From positions 22,184-86,183 of the forward strand of contig NZ_BAFC01000062.1 in assembly GCF_000248055.1 (NCBI RefSeq): a DNA stretch of 64,000 bases. Reading direction: 5' to 3'. The notes below the pieces were generated by a model. The model was given only the letters and a program-made list of their open reading frames with translations, did not search any database and had not been told where the DNA came from. This document shows positions 48,101 through 59,657 of the stretch, in pieces. How positions within the stretch are numbered: the first letter of the stretch is position 1; the number at the start of each line of letters is the position of its first letter. The position numbers and the translations under genes are program-made. The DNA comes from Gordonia sputi NBRC 100414 (GTDB lineage Bacteria; Actinomycetota; Actinomycetes; Mycobacteriales; Mycobacteriaceae).

Positions 48101-49529
48101 TGCCGACGCCGAGGACCAGCAGCTTGGGCTCGGACATCTTGACCGGGTTGAGCGTGATCTCGCCGGGCATCAACGCGTACAGGACGAGCGTCGCGATCTG
48201 GACGACGTTGTTCAGCACCGGAGCCCACGCACCCGGTTTGAACAAGCCCTTCATGTTCAGGATGGCGATGAACAGCGCCGACAGCCCGTAGAACAAAATC
48301 TCCGGCAGTAGGAGATAGGCGAGTGCCGTGGTCAGCGGTCTGTTGACGTTGCCGTCGCCGACGTTGAGGAGGGTGAGCAGGGGCGCAGCGACGAGCGCGA
48401 TGAGCGTCGCAGCACCGAGCATGCACAGCGCAAGGGTGAAGATGCGGTTGATGAAGCCTCGGCCGCCGTCGGGGTCCTCGGCTTCCGCACGGACGAGCGT
48501 CGGGATCACGATCGCGGTCAGCACGGCACCGAGCACGACCTCGGCGATCATGTTCGGCAGCACGTACGCCGCCTGGAACGCGGATGCGATCGCGGGACCG
48601 AGCATCGCGAGCACCAGCACGGTTCGAATGAACCCGGTGATGCGGCTGGTCAGCGTGGCGAGCGCGATCGACCCGGAGGTCTTGACGATGCTCGCATCGG
48701 AGTCGCGCGCGAGACCGGTCGACGACGAGGTGTCGGCATCTGAGGTGTCGGTGTTTGGGGTGTCGGTGTTTGGGGTGTCTGGGAAATCTGGGGCAGTGCT
48801 GTCTGGCTCGCGCGACTGCGTCGCGGTGGACGCTGAGGCAGCGGTCCGCGCCGCGGGAGTCGGCGCGGGGCGAGCTGGGGGATTCGTCGGCTGAGGGTTC
48901 GACGGCTGAGGATTCGACGCTTGCGGATTCGACGATGGAGGCCGGCGAGTGCCCGTCGTCGGTCGGGCCTCGCGCAGCGGACGTCCCGCGCGGGGAGGCT
49001 GGGCTGCACGTGAGGGGGCTGCACGTCGAGGTTGGGCGGCGCTCGGGGGTTGGGCGTTGGGGGGCTGGGTGCCGCGTCGAGGTTGGGAGCCGCGCGGGGG
49101 TTGGGAGCCCGTCGGTTGGGTATTCGGCTGCTGTCGGGTGCGGTCGTCGCCTGGTCGCTCGTGGCGGCCGTCGCGATGCTGGGGCAGATCGCGGGACGGG
49201 CGCGGGTCACGAGTCGTCGAATGCGGGGCGTCTGGGCGTCCAGGCGGGATCACGCGAGGAGCTGCGCGCCCTGACAACGGCGGGCGAGCACCAACCGGCC
49301 CGTTCAGCGGCGCGGGCCCGACACCGGGGTCACGCATGCCGGGGTCGCGGGGACCCGAGGACCTGGCACCTGAGCGGCGCTGCGTCGAATCGTTAGGCGG
49401 AACGCGACGCGGCTCGGCACGCCGCTGTGATTCTGAAGCGGCTCGCCGCTGGGAGTCTGGCGCGGCCGGCTTCTGTGAGTCCGGCGCGGATCGTCGTGGC
49501 GGATCGCCGCGTTGTCCTCGATCGCTCAT
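45120..49529 (-). CDS. murJ: MurJ lipid II flippase fused to a pseudokinase (Rv3910-like)
   Basis: 1469 aa. A disordered Pro/Arg/Gln-rich start (to about 275) precedes the MurJ/MviN flippase domain (14 helices, about 280-800) that moves lipid II across the membrane. Then come a linker, a kinase-like domain (from GAAVAGGRYRLLDTHG to about 1215) lacking the normal catalytic residues, one membrane helix (about 1265-1290) and an extracellular discoidin-like domain. In mycobacteria PknB phosphorylates the pseudokinase, which recruits FhaA. The start overlaps the stop of the upstream gene as ATGA. Mycobacterial order resumes here. Confidence 0.95.
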   Translation of the reverse strand: MSDRGQRGDPPRRSAPDSQKPAAPDSQRRAASESQRRAEPRRVPPNDSTQRRSGARSSGPRDPGMRDPGVGPAPLNGPVGARPPLSGRAAPRVIPPGRPDAPHSTTRDPRPSRDLPQHRDGRHERPGDDRTRQQPNTQPTGSQPPRGSQPRRGTQPPNAQPPSAAQPRRAAPSRAAQPPRAGRPLREARPTTGTRRPPSSNPQASNPQPSNPQPTNPPARPAPTPAARTAASASTATQSREPDSTAPDFPDTPNTDTPNTDTSDADTSSSTGLARDSDASIVKTSGSIALATLTSRITGFIRTVLVLAMLGPAIASAFQAAYVLPNMIAEVVLGAVLTAIVIPTLVRAEAEDPDGGRGFINRIFTLALCMLGAATLIALVAAPLLTLLNVGDGNVNRPLTTALAYLLLPEILFYGLSALFIAILNMKGLFKPGAWAPVLNNVVQIATLVLYALMPGEITLNPVKMSEPKLLVLGVGTTLGVVLQACILIPWLRRAGVRLKLQWGIDARLRAFGRQAVAIVGYVAILQVGLVITYRIASHADSSGISVYATHWQLLQLPYGVLGVTILTAIMPRLSRNAAADNRDAVVDDLSLASRLTMVALVPTVAFMTFFGPAIGIAIFNFGKFDASISSQLGSVLAWGAFTLIPYAITLVQLRVFYAAQDAWTPTWIALGITVVKIASSYLGPVLFSDPHMVIRWLSLSNGLGYLAGAIVGHFLLRKRLAYRRLEGVARTTIVTLIVSVGVAAIVWVVAELSGLHYLGTAEGKLGSLAYLLITAVVVLGVTYAGLSAAGLPDVVAIGNSVRRLLGRFIPALAPPAGQVTESSPTITVQFPRVTADESLPYSGQVQVVRRFDRGTATWQSYAVLSGGAAGGRGLEVGSPTREPRDIRYRRKGVRRVTDSGLTDSGLSGSEVKTTPQSETSSDTTSEQAKTNEPRSSSQTGGPTPDPDRPEELGTPVRRGPRLIPGAAVAGGRYRLLDTHGGTRGLQFWRAQDINLDREVGLTFVDAEQLAPPPERGDQPSASDSGPQGVLTRTLRLGQISSAGVARVLDVVRGSSGGIVVTEWVPGSSLADVARSGPSPIGAARAVRALAAAAEAAHRSGGALSIDHPDRIRISTDGNAVLAFPGTLAGDDKSSDVRGLGAVLYALLLARWPLDGETGHHLVTTADTTTPVGGLPIASPGPDGEPIDPREVKSDIPFEISAVASRALDGARGIRTAGTVQHVLDQATVLDLPTDMLPAINDDEPPVRIGAHEPSPAAAARKRNVGLLAGAALLALFVVIALIVWATGIFGGDEGNTNINSILPTTSAPAAPGNSAPPQAAAGTAIPLNAVSIVDFSAQPPDNSVNLQNVISGAAPPWRSDSYRGSAAFGGLKNGMGLMFDLGSEQSVKAMTIKTPTPGFNVEIRTAPSATPTAAQTSTVATGTVDQPSTTLTVENPQGSRYVMVWLTSLPSTGNGSYQVQIGQVTMAR

Positions 49530-52456
49530 GCGCCCGTCCTGTCCGTGCCGCTGTCCTTTGCTGTGCCGCTGTCTACCGCTGTGCCGCTGTCTATCGTCGT
49601 GCTGCCGTCCATCGCTGCGCCGTTGTCCCTCGTCGTCGGGGGCGCAGAGTCGTCCCGTGCAATCGCGCCGAACTGTTCAGTCTGGGCGAGTGCCTCCTCC
49701 TGTTGGAGGGTACGGCGCCGCTGCTGGTACGTGCTCGCCGCGAGCATCCGTTCCAGCTCGTCGGGCTCTGGGCGGTCCTCGTCGGCGGGGTCGGGCCTGC
49801 CGCGGAATCGGCGCCAGAGGCGGCGTGCGGTGAGCAGGATCAGCGCGACCGCTGCGCAGATCGTGACGATGAACAGCGGTTTTCCGTATGCGTTGGAATA
49901 CACCGACAGTTTGATCGGGGTGCCGAGTGTGACTCCGGTTACCGTCGACATCCCGATCGTCACCGTCATCGCCTCAGAGGACCGCGCGTGTGTCGGCAAC
50001 TGGATCTGGCGGGTGCCGCGAGCCGGGATCTCGACGACCCCGACGTCGCCGATCTCGAGGTCCTTCGGCGCGGTCGTGGTGATGCGAACCCTGATCGGGA
50101 GCGCGAGGTCGTTGCGCACGACAAGCAGCAGCGGACTTCGCTCCGACGCGAGGGTATATCGGCCACCGGGGTCGAGGATGGTGACCGACCCGTGCATCCG
50201 GTTGAGCGTCGAGTGCACCGCATCGATACGTTGCTGACGTTCTCGCGCAAGTCGGGTCCGTGTTGCGGTGTTGTTCTCGTCGGGCGAGCGGATCGAGCGG
50301 AGCAGATCCTCACGCAGCTGAGAGACGTAGCGCTCGGGGCTGGCGTCGACGTCGGCCGAATCGACCAGCGCTCCCTGCAGGCGCCACGACTCGTCGGCTG
50401 CCGACCGGATCGAGTCGACGGTCCGGTTGGTGAGCGCCGGTCCGATCTGTGAGATCGGGCCGACTCCCGGTGGGTCGACGAGTCGAGCGGGTGCCGTCGC
50501 ACCGCCGATCCGGTTGACCAGGTCGTCGAGCGGGGCAGGGGTTGCTGCGCGTGAGCCGAAGAGAACCGTGGCCGTGGAGAACAGTGCGTTCGCGTCGTCG
50601 GACGTGGCCGACCAGTACGTCGGGGGCATCACGACCTCCGCGCGGCCTGCGGTATTCGTGACGGCGTTACTCGTCACGGCAGTGCCCGTGCTGGTGGAGG
50701 TTCCGGACTCCCCGCTCGATCCCGGAGTCGCGATCGAGCGAAATGCCAGCGCAGCCACCGCGGCTTGGCGTCGGCTGACCGGCGATTCAACGGCGAGGTC
50801 GGTCTGCTGGCTCGGCGGAGTGAGCGCGGTGACCAGGGGAGCAGTGCCCACGGCACCCATCGCCGCGCTGACCGACGAGTCGTAGGTCTGGGTGAGCAGG
50901 CCGCCCACGTTGTAGAGGCCCGCGGCATTCGGGTTGCCTGTCGGATCGACAGACGACGCCGAGGCGAGCGCCTTGGGGTGCCCCGCGTCGCGCAGGAGCT
51001 CACTGCCCGCTTGATCGACGGCTCCGAGCGCGGGAATCGTCAGCCCCCGCACGCTGCGCACTCCGAGAATCGCGTCGACGACGTCTGCGGGGGCATCGAG
51101 CGTGGCGGTGGTCAGCCCGGAGCGGTCGATGCGCGCCAACGAGGGCAGGTCCGCCTGGCTGAACGGCAGCGCGACAACACACGTCCGTGCCGCGACACCA
51201 CGAAGGTCGGACAGCCACTGGGTTGCGGCGTCGCTACCGGTGCCGGGCGTGGTGCGCGACGTCGGGTCGGCGGGATTGCTGGACACCACGTAGCCCAACG
51301 ACATGGCGCGAACGGTCACCAGAAGGTCGGGGTCGATGGCAAGACACATGCTGCGTTGCAGGTCGGAGGCACTCGGCGCGGCGGGCGACGTCGACGTTGC
51401 GGACGCGCCGGGAGCCGGCGTTCCAGAGCCCGACGACGTCGTGGATCCGGATGCTCCTGAACCGGAACCGCTCGCCGGCGGGTTGGCGGAACTGCCGCTG
51501 TCGTCCGCGCTGCCCGACCCTGCGGCCGAATCGCCCGCCGCGGTCCCGATCACGTTGCGCGCGGACTCCAGGAGTTCGTGCAGTCGGCCGCCGTCGCGCA
51601 GTGAGCGGGCCATGTCGTCGCTGATCAGGCGCACGGGTTGGGTTCCGCCACCGAGCCCGCCCGGTGCGAGTTGAGGGGGTGCCGCGAGGGGCCAGAGCAT
51701 CGTGATGCGCGCGGGGTCGGAGGTGTCGGCCGAGACCGCTCCGTCGGCGCCGAGGCCACCGTTCCCACCGGCCGTCGCACTGTCCGCGCCGCCAGTCGTC
51801 GAATCCAGACCCGTCGAATCCAGTTCCGACGAGTCGAACTGTGCGGCCCGATTCTTGTCCGGTGGCAGTGAGAGCACTGGGAGAAGAGTCCGGGAGCCTG
51901 CGACCTGGGCCATCGAGCCGTAGTCGGGGACGCCGTTGACGTTGACCTGCAGCGGGTACACGCCGGTCCGCGAGATCTGCATGCCTGATTGACCCGAGAG
52001 TGACATGTTGATCCGGAACGAGACCTCGGCTCCCGGGGCCAGCTCGTCGGTGAGGTTCCGGAAAGCTCCGGAGACGGCGATCGGGGGATGCGCGACCGCG
52101 AGACTGCTGCGCAGGCCCGCGGCATCGCGGACGGCGTCGCCACGTTCGAGGCGGATGCTGAGGTCTTTGATCGTGCGCGAGCTGGTGTTGCGTACGTGTC
52201 CTTCGACGGTGAGGTCGGGTCCCGACGTCGTCGTGACCATCGATGGCGTGAGTGTGTCGATGACCACGGAGGCAAACCGCTGGTCGTCGGACGACGTCGA
52301 GCCGTCCGACGCGCCGCTGGTCGGCGCCGCTGCGGCCGGGGCAGCGCACAGCGCCGCGACGATCACCACGCCGAGAACAGCGAGAAGAACGCGCGCACGC
52401 GTGACGAAAGAGGCGCTCAGGCGCCGAGAACTACCGATGCGCAGGACGTCACGCAT
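49526..52456 (-). CDS. DUF6049-family secreted/membrane protein (Rv3909-like)
   Basis: 976 aa from ATG 52456. A signal segment ([24 protein letters not shown]) precedes a large extracellular region with a beta-rich start ([37 protein letters not shown]) and a Gly/Ser-rich insert (about 300-350). A C-terminal membrane helix (about residue 880) and a basic cytosolic tail follow. The 52456 start overlaps the NUDIX stop by 8 nt (ATGCGTGA); a longer frame to 52594 exists but lies inside the NUDIX gene. The function is unknown; co-transcription with murJ suggests cell-wall assembly. Confidence 0.9.
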   Translation of the reverse strand: MRDVLRIGSSRRLSASFVTRARVLLAVLGVVIVAALCAAPAAAAPTSGASDGSTSSDDQRFASVVIDTLTPSMVTTTSGPDLTVEGHVRNTSSRTIKDLSIRLERGDAVRDAAGLRSSLAVAHPPIAVSGAFRNLTDELAPGAEVSFRINMSLSGQSGMQISRTGVYPLQVNVNGVPDYGSMAQVAGSRTLLPVLSLPPDKNRAAQFDSSELDSTGLDSTTGGADSATAGGNGGLGADGAVSADTSDPARITMLWPLAAPPQLAPGGLGGGTQPVRLISDDMARSLRDGGRLHELLESARNVIGTAAGDSAAGSGSADDSGSSANPPASGSGSGASGSTTSSGSGTPAPGASATSTSPAAPSASDLQRSMCLAIDPDLLVTVRAMSLGYVVSSNPADPTSRTTPGTGSDAATQWLSDLRGVAARTCVVALPFSQADLPSLARIDRSGLTTATLDAPADVVDAILGVRSVRGLTIPALGAVDQAGSELLRDAGHPKALASASSVDPTGNPNAAGLYNVGGLLTQTYDSSVSAAMGAVGTAPLVTALTPPSQQTDLAVESPVSRRQAAVAALAFRSIATPGSSGESGTSTSTGTAVTSNAVTNTAGRAEVVMPPTYWSATSDDANALFSTATVLFGSRAATPAPLDDLVNRIGGATAPARLVDPPGVGPISQIGPALTNRTVDSIRSAADESWRLQGALVDSADVDASPERYVSQLREDLLRSIRSPDENNTATRTRLARERQQRIDAVHSTLNRMHGSVTILDPGGRYTLASERSPLLLVVRNDLALPIRVRITTTAPKDLEIGDVGVVEIPARGTRQIQLPTHARSSEAMTVTIGMSTVTGVTLGTPIKLSVYSNAYGKPLFIVTICAAVALILLTARRLWRRFRGRPDPADEDRPEPDELERMLAASTYQQRRRTLQQEEALAQTEQFGAIARDDSAPPTTRDNGAAMDGSTTIDSGTAVDSGTAKDSGTDRTGA

Positions 52457-53756
52457 CCCCGGACGCAGGTCGCCGAGGACGCCTGCGCCGTCGCCGCGGC
52501 CGCGCCTGAGGCTGACTGTCCGCGCGACGCTTGACCTCCGAGCGATGCCCGACGTCGTTGCGTCGCTGATTACGTGCGGCTGCGGCTTTCTCATATGCGT
52601 TCGGTTCGGTGCGGCTGCTCTCGGCCTCGGATTGGGCCAACCGTGCGGGGTCGGCGGCCAGATCGGCGATCACGCCGCGCGCCATCCGGGCCAATCGCCG
52701 CTCGTCAGAGTACGTGAGCTTGCGCGGCAACTCGTGCAACGGCACCCATGCGACCTCGCTGACCTCGTAATCGGCGTCGGAAAGCTCTCCGCCGACGCTA
52801 CGCAGCAGATAATGATGCACCGTCTTGTGGATGCGTTTGCCCTCGCTGACAAACCAGTAGTCGATCTTGCCGAGGGGTGCGACCACGGTTCCCTTGATGC
52901 CCGTTTCCTCGGCGACCTCGCGAATCGCGGTCTGCTCCGCGGTCTCGCCGGTCTCGATATGTCCCTTCGGAAGCGACCACATCAGCCTGCCGCGCCTGTC
53001 GACGCGCCCGATCAATGCCGCCGACAGTTCGTCGACGGGGAGGTCGAGGTCGGAGATCACGAGCCCACCCGCAGAGGTCTCGCGCACGGTCTGCAGGCGG
53101 TCGGGACTGTTGGCCGTCCGGTCCGCCGTGCGGGTGGCGCGGCGTCGATTGCGGTTCTGTCCGGGCTTGGGGCCGTTCGACGCGTGCGTCAGGCCGGTTT
53201 TGGTGATCTTTGCGCTGACGACAGCGATGTCGGACGGCTTGGGCGGCGTCACCTTGGCGTGCGCGCCCTCGATCGACGTCTCCGCGTCGCAGTCGGCGGG
53301 CTCGGCGTCGGCCATGCCTGCTTCGACGCGGTTCGAGCGCGCGGTGGCACGCGCGACGTCTGCAGGAGACGGCGCACGTTTGCGCTGCCTGTCTCGCTGC
53401 TTGTCGTTGTTCTTGCCGTTCGGGTTGTTCTTGCTGTTCGGGTTGTTCTTGCTGTTTAGGGCAGGGTCGGCACCGCCGCGGTGATCGGTTCCCGCGGGCT
53501 CGGCTCGGCGGTTGTCCTGGGCGCGTCGTCGACGACGTCCACGGCGCGAACGGCGTGACGGACCCGGCTTGCCTGCGTTGGCGACGCCGGGGTTGCCTAC
53601 CGACTTTGCGCCGGAACCGGCAGGCGCGCCCGTGGGGGTGCCGGGTGTCGTGGCTCCCGAATTGCCACCTGAACTACCACCCGAAATACCACCGTGACCA
53701 GCCGACGAGACGTCGCCTGAGACGTCTGCACGGTTGGTCGGGGACTCGGTTGACAC
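52449..53756 (-). CDS. NUDIX hydrolase with long basic extensions (Rv3908/MutT4-like)
   Basis: 435 aa. The NUDIX box [23 protein letters not shown] is complete. The N-terminal 215 residues are Gly/Ser/Arg/Asn-rich, with 'NSKNNPN' repeats, and the C-terminus is Arg-rich ([12 protein letters not shown]), so the enzyme carries basic, possibly nucleic-acid-binding tails. The catalytic core is about residues 225-365. The substrate is not defined by the sequence. GTG 53756. It is first in a NUDIX-DUF6049-murJ operon with overlapping genes, divergent from pcnA. Confidence 0.92.
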   Translation of the reverse strand: MSTESPTNRADVSGDVSSAGHGGISGGSSGGNSGATTPGTPTGAPAGSGAKSVGNPGVANAGKPGPSRRSRRGRRRRRAQDNRRAEPAGTDHRGGADPALNSKNNPNSKNNPNGKNNDKQRDRQRKRAPSPADVARATARSNRVEAGMADAEPADCDAETSIEGAHAKVTPPKPSDIAVVSAKITKTGLTHASNGPKPGQNRNRRRATRTADRTANSPDRLQTVRETSAGGLVISDLDLPVDELSAALIGRVDRRGRLMWSLPKGHIETGETAEQTAIREVAEETGIKGTVVAPLGKIDYWFVSEGKRIHKTVHHYLLRSVGGELSDADYEVSEVAWVPLHELPRKLTYSDERRLARMARGVIADLAADPARLAQSEAESSRTEPNAYEKAAAARNQRRNDVGHRSEVKRRADSQPQARPRRRRRRPRRPASGDA

Positions 53757-53893
53757 AGACTCGATGCTAGCCGCTGGTCACCTGCCGTTTGCCCAGTGCC
53801 GTCAGGTGCGGCGGGAACCGGACCGCTCAGGAGCCGGTTCGACGCGGGTGCCGGGATGTTTCTGCAGCGCCCACGCCGGTAGGCTGGCGTGCC

Positions 53894-55357
<1,464 letters not shown>

Positions 55358-55386
55358 CCAACCCTGCCGTTGAGCTCTCGGGGCAG

Positions 55387-56319
55387 TCAGTGCGGCACGT
55401 AGACCTCGATGGCGCTCGGGAGAATGTCGAAGACGGTCGGTAGCGAGCCGACGATGTCGCCGTCGAGTGACACATCGGCGGGCGGATCGCAGTACAGCTC
55501 AACCTCGCGCCCCTGCATGTCCTTGAACAGTGGGTTGTTCTCGACGCGGCCGTAGAGCACCTGGGCGAGACCGCGCAGAAGTGACAGCCGCGGCAGGTGT
55601 CGGGGGTGGGAACCCATCACGATGTCGAAGACGCCGTCGTCGGCGCTGGCGTGGGGTGCGATCCGCATGCCGGCGCCGTACGTCGGACCGTTGGCGATGG
55701 CGGTGAACGCGGCGTCGGTCTCGACCTCGACATCGTCGACGCGCACTTGATAGTGGTGTCGATTGAGCTTGGGGAGTTGTCGCAGCGCGGCCAGGGCGAA
55801 GAGCGCGCGCCCACTCGGCCACGAGAGATCCTGGGCGCGTCCGGCGACCGCAGCGTCGAATCCCGTTGCGGCGATGGTGCAGAACAGGTCGACGATGCCG
55901 TCGGAGAAGGAGGCGCGGCCGAGGTCGATACGTCGGGTCTTGCCGTTGAGAATGATCGCGATCGCACGGGCGACGTCGTCGAGGGGGATGTCGAGCATGC
56001 GCGCGGCGTCGTTTCCGGTTCCCGCCGGGAGGATGCCGAGCGGCAGCTGATGACTGTGGACGGTACGGAGCACGGTCTGAACGGTTCCGTCACCGCCGAC
56101 GACGAGGAGGGCGTCGGCTCCGCGTTCGGCTGCTTCCTCCGCGAGCCGTGCGCTCTCCTCGCGGGTGTCGGCGGTCAAGACCTCGTGACTGACGCCGCGG
56201 CCGCGCAGAATCGCGGTCACTGCTCCGAGGACGCGTTGCCCGGCGCCATGACCCGCCGTCGGGTTGGCGACGATCGCGAGGTGACCGACGGTGTTCGTGC
56301 TCTCTGGGCTCGCAGACAT
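55387..56319 (-). CDS. Diacylglycerol kinase/YegS-type lipid kinase family protein
   Basis: 310 aa. The DAGK catalytic fold is clear: IVANPTAGHGAGQRV, VVGGDGTVQTVL (nucleotide-binding GGDGT), LPLGILPAGTGNDAARMLDIP, and C-terminal DVSLDGDIVGS. It phosphorylates lipid or sphingoid substrates; the specific one is unknown. It converges with pcnA, 29 bp away. No membrane helix. Confidence 0.93.
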   Translation of the reverse strand: MSASPESTNTVGHLAIVANPTAGHGAGQRVLGAVTAILRGRGVSHEVLTADTREESARLAEEAAERGADALLVVGGDGTVQTVLRTVHSHQLPLGILPAGTGNDAARMLDIPLDDVARAIAIILNGKTRRIDLGRASFSDGIVDLFCTIAATGFDAAVAGRAQDLSWPSGRALFALAALRQLPKLNRHHYQVRVDDVEVETDAAFTAIANGPTYGAGMRIAPHASADDGVFDIVMGSHPRHLPRLSLLRGLAQVLYGRVENNPLFKDMQGREVELYCDPPADVSLDGDIVGSLPTVFDILPSAIEVYVPH

Positions 56320-56464
56320 CGAGGATCAGTCTGTCACATCGGCTCGCGGTAAAGGGGCAGGTCACACCGGTGGGTCGGCAGACCAAGTTTCATGTTTTCT
56401 GCAAGTGCTTGCCGACGTGAGCGCGCCCGTGCGAAGCGCGCTAATACCCCCCGCGCGGAGCGCG

Positions 56465-57562
56465 CTAGTAACCCATCGTGCGCAGGGCGTCGGCGAGGCG
56501 GTCGAGCTGTTCGCGTGTGACGTCGAGGTGCGGGCTGATCCGCAGGACCGACGTGTCGCCGGCGAGGGGAGCCCGCCACGAGTCGGCAGCGGTCACCAGC
56601 AGGCCGAGTTCGAAGAGTTTGTCGCGTGCCTGGTGGACGTCGGCGCTCTGGAAGCCGGGCGGTGGGGCGAGTGTGACGATGGCCGACGGTTCGTCGACCG
56701 GTTCCAGAACCTGCCAACTGCCGATCCCGTCGAGCCGCTCGCGGGTGGCGCGTCCGATCGCTGCGAGTTCACGGAAGACCCGCTGCTGACCGGTCTGGAG
56801 CACCTCCGACACGGCGACCCCGAGGCCGAGCATGCCCGCGATGAACGATTGCGACGGGTCGACCTCGACGGGCCGCAGCGAATCACGGCGCACAGCAAGG
56901 AATCCGACGCCGCGCGGGCCGGTCAGCCACTTGCGGCTGGTGCCGTAGACGACGTCGGCGCCGGTGACCGTTGGTACGTGTCCGACGGCCTGCGCCATGT
57001 CGGCGACGACGGGCACGCCCACCTGATGTGCGACCTCGACGATCCGCGCCACAGGCTGCACGGCACCCGACATCGAGCCGACATGGCAGATGTGGATGAA
57101 ATCGGGCTGCTCGAACTGCAGCATGTTCTCCAGAGCGTCGGTGTCGACGTGGCCGTAGACGTCACCGTCGGGCAGCGGCCGCACGGCGTAACCCCGGCGC
57201 TCGAACTCCACGAGGTTGGGTCCGAACTCGTTCTTGCCAACCCAGACCGTCGACGCCATGGGCAGACTCCACGAGGTCAGCAGCGTGCGCAGTGCGGCTC
57301 GCGCGCTCTCGCGGTAGGTGAGTTCGTCGGGGGTGTGGCCGAGGAGTTGAGCGATGTCGCGCTTGTCCCTGGCGATCTCGTCCGCTCGGTCGTCTGCTGC
57401 GACGTACGACCCACGTTCGGCTTCACGCCACAGGTGCGCCGACACTGTCCCGATCACGGCGTTCGACGAACGTCCCGCCGACGCGGCGTCGAGATGTGTG
57501 ATCGCCGGTTCGAGACGAGCGCGGTGGAACTGCTCTCCCAGCTCGCTCACATACATGCACAA
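56465..57562 (-). CDS. Class V aminotransferase-fold PLP enzyme, EgtE-like
   Basis: 365 aa. The PLP Lys lies in GTSRKWLTGPRGVGFLAV, and the PLP-ring Asp in VVADMAQAVGH. The pattern (HLDAASAGRSS.., VWVGKNEFGPNLVEFERRGYAVRPLPD) resembles EgtE, the C-S lyase of ergothioneine synthesis. The other egt genes are not in this window, so the assignment rests on sequence alone; other class V lyases remain possible. Several starts (57562, 57556, 57550) are close together. Confidence 0.75.
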   Translation of the reverse strand: MCMYVSELGEQFHRARLEPAITHLDAASAGRSSNAVIGTVSAHLWREAERGSYVAADDRADEIARDKRDIAQLLGHTPDELTYRESARAALRTLLTSWSLPMASTVWVGKNEFGPNLVEFERRGYAVRPLPDGDVYGHVDTDALENMLQFEQPDFIHICHVGSMSGAVQPVARIVEVAHQVGVPVVADMAQAVGHVPTVTGADVVYGTSRKWLTGPRGVGFLAVRRDSLRPVEVDPSQSFIAGMLGLGVAVSEVLQTGQQRVFRELAAIGRATRERLDGIGSWQVLEPVDEPSAIVTLAPPPGFQSADVHQARDKLFELGLLVTAADSWRAPLAGDTSVLRISPHLDVTREQLDRLADALRTMGY

Positions 57563-57641
57563 AACCTACCGTGCTGCGTACTGGGGAATCTTGGGGTGTC
57601 CGTAACGGAACCAACCCGCCCCGGTGAACGTCTGAAGACGC

Positions 57642-58259
57642 GTGGATCCCTTGATCGAGTACGTGTTCGGCCCCGGCGACGGCACGCTGAGCCGTTGGTC
57701 GAGTGCTGCCGACCTCGACCTCGACGCCGACGGCACCCTCGACGCCGTCAGCATCGACTTCGACGGTGACGGACGTGCCGACGACGCCATGTGGGATGTC
57801 GACGGCGATGGCCACGCCGACGTCGCAGCACTTGACATCGACGACGACGGCCGACCCGAACGCCAGTACCGCGATTCGGGTCGCGGCCTGTGGGATGTCG
57901 CGGTTGGTCAGGGCGTCACCGCAGGTCAGGGCGACGCAGGAGCGCCGGGCGAGGTGCCGCAGGGAGGGGCAGATGACACAACCAGCGACGACGGCCCGAA
58001 GCGAGTACCCGAGCCGACGCCGCGCGCCGGGCGGCAACCCTCGACGCAGCGGCTCGACCTCGACGGCGACGGACGGGTCGACGCCGAGGTTGTCGACACA
58101 GGGGTTGGTGACCCCGGCGCGGCGGGGTCGGGAGCCGAGCGTCGGCTCTATGTGGACTCCGACGGCGACGGCAACTTCGACACCGTGCTCGTCGACTCCG
58201 ACGGCGACGGGGTCGCAGACGCGGCCTTCGGTGCCGATGCGCCGGAGTTCGGGAGATGA
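57642..58259 (+). CDS. DxDxDG-repeat (calcium-binding-like) protein
   Basis: 205 aa from GTG 57642, Asp-rich, no signal peptide. At least six DxDxDG-type loops (DLDADG, DFDGDG, DVDGDG, DIDDDG, DLDGDG, DSDGDG twice) are spaced 12-15 residues apart, in two blocks (about 24-75 and 130-200) around a linker. Such loops bind Ca2+ in dockerin and thrombospondin-3-like proteins. Not a recognised family. The last 112 nt overlap the convergent MFS gene, so one 3' end may be over-long. Without export its Ca role is unclear. Confidence 0.6.
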   Translation: MDPLIEYVFGPGDGTLSRWSSAADLDLDADGTLDAVSIDFDGDGRADDAMWDVDGDGHADVAALDIDDDGRPERQYRDSGRGLWDVAVGQGVTAGQGDAGAPGEVPQGGADDTTSDDGPKRVPEPTPRAGRQPSTQRLDLDGDGRVDAEVVDTGVGDPGAAGSGAERRLYVDSDGDGNFDTVLVDSDGDGVADAAFGADAPEFGR

Positions 58260-59620
58260 GAGTCCGAGTGCTGCTCCTGCTCACGCTCGCGGCGGGCGTG
58301 CTCGGCTGCGTGTTGGCTCGCGCCGACCAGTTCATCGCGGCCCGGGTGGACGAATCGCACGACGGCGATCCCGACAAGGTAGATCACCACGGCAATCACG
58401 ACGAGCAGCGGAGTCCGGCCGTCCGGCGCGATCGTGGTGGCGGCGATCGCGATCGCGGCGACGTAGGCGATGTTGAAGACCGCGTCCTGGACCGAGAACA
58501 CCTGTCCGCGCACGGCGTCGTCGATGTCGACCTGCATCGATACGTCGCCACACAGCTTCGCGACCTGCCCGATGAGTCCCAACACCACCGCGGAGATGCA
58601 GAAGACGACGAACGAGAACGAGAGCAGCGACAGCTCCGCGACGACCCCGACCGACAGCGCGGTGATCAGCGTCGCCTTGCGGCCGAATCGATCGACAGCG
58701 ACCGGCGTGATGAATGCCGCGGCCAATGCTCCGGCAGCGGTACAACCGACGACAGCGCCGACACGGTCGAGCCCATCACCCGACCCCGAATGACGTGCGA
58801 GCACCAGCAGCATCAGTGTGTTGATGCCGAACACCACGCGATGCGCGCCGATCGCCGACAACGCAGCAGCCACCGGACGCGAGCGCGCGACGGCGATCGC
58901 GCCGTGCTGGAGGCCGACGGCCACAGCGTGCACGGCCGAGCGCCCGGGATCGTCGGGATGATCGGGACCGAGCTGCAATCTGGGAAAGCCACGAGCGAGG
59001 AACGCCGCGACGACGGCGATCACCACCGCAGCAACCATCGTGATCGCGCTGCCCGTGTTGTCCGATCCGGCGAGCAGGCGCACCCCCATCGCAAGGACGG
59101 CACCCACCGACAGCATGAAGCCGCCGAGCGTCGTGAACAGGGCATTGGTCGCGACGATGACATCTTGCGACGCGACATGGGGGAGTCCGGCAGACAGTCC
59201 GGATGCCACGAAGCGGCTGGCGCCCGTTACCGCGAGCGCACCGACCAGAACGACGGTGTCGGGACTTCCCGTCGCGATGGCGATTGCGACGACCGCGATC
59301 ATCAGACCGCGAATCAGGTTGGCGTACAACAAGACAGCTCGACGATCCCAGTGGTCGAGGAGTGCTCCGGCGAAGGGGCCGATGACCGAGTACGGGAGCA
59401 GCAACACGGCCATGCCACCGGCGACGGCGAGCGGGTCGGCGTGGCGTTCGGGATTGAACAACACGCCGCCAACCAGGGCGGCCTGGAATACGCCATCGGT
59501 CAGCTGGCTGGCGAGGCGCACAGAGAGGAGGCGCCCGAGCCCAGGAGAACTGCGTAACGAGTCAAGAAAATCGCGCCACGCAGCACGCACAGATCGGCCG
59601 TCGCGTGCAGTAGAGCTCAC
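58148..59620 (-). CDS. MFS transporter
   Basis: 490 aa with about 12 membrane helices. The first helix follows SPGLGRLLSVRLASQLTDGVFQAAL; the loop DHWDRRAVLLYANLIRG is the MFS motif A region, repeated in the second half as DRFGRKATLITALSVG. The C-terminal 70 residues are hydrophilic, and the last about 37 codons (..PSPSESTSTVSKLPSPSEST) lie antisense to the DxDxDG-repeat gene. The substrate is unknown. GTG 59620, divergent from yqgE with 37 bp between. Confidence 0.9.
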   Translation of the reverse strand: MSSTARDGRSVRAAWRDFLDSLRSSPGLGRLLSVRLASQLTDGVFQAALVGGVLFNPERHADPLAVAGGMAVLLLPYSVIGPFAGALLDHWDRRAVLLYANLIRGLMIAVVAIAIATGSPDTVVLVGALAVTGASRFVASGLSAGLPHVASQDVIVATNALFTTLGGFMLSVGAVLAMGVRLLAGSDNTGSAITMVAAVVIAVVAAFLARGFPRLQLGPDHPDDPGRSAVHAVAVGLQHGAIAVARSRPVAAALSAIGAHRVVFGINTLMLLVLARHSGSGDGLDRVGAVVGCTAAGALAAAFITPVAVDRFGRKATLITALSVGVVAELSLLSFSFVVFCISAVVLGLIGQVAKLCGDVSMQVDIDDAVRGQVFSVQDAVFNIAYVAAIAIAATTIAPDGRTPLLVVIAVVIYLVGIAVVRFVHPGRDELVGASQHAAEHARREREQEQHSDSHLPNSGASAPKAASATPSPSESTSTVSKLPSPSEST

Positions 59621-59657
59621 CCATCAAGACTACCGACCAGCTCGCATAAGACATGCG

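Noticed and set aside
45808..49833. Several plus-strand frames opposite the murJ-pseudokinase gene
   Set aside because: Arg/Gly/Val-rich shadow translations without start context; the minus-strand gene covers the region with recognisable domains.
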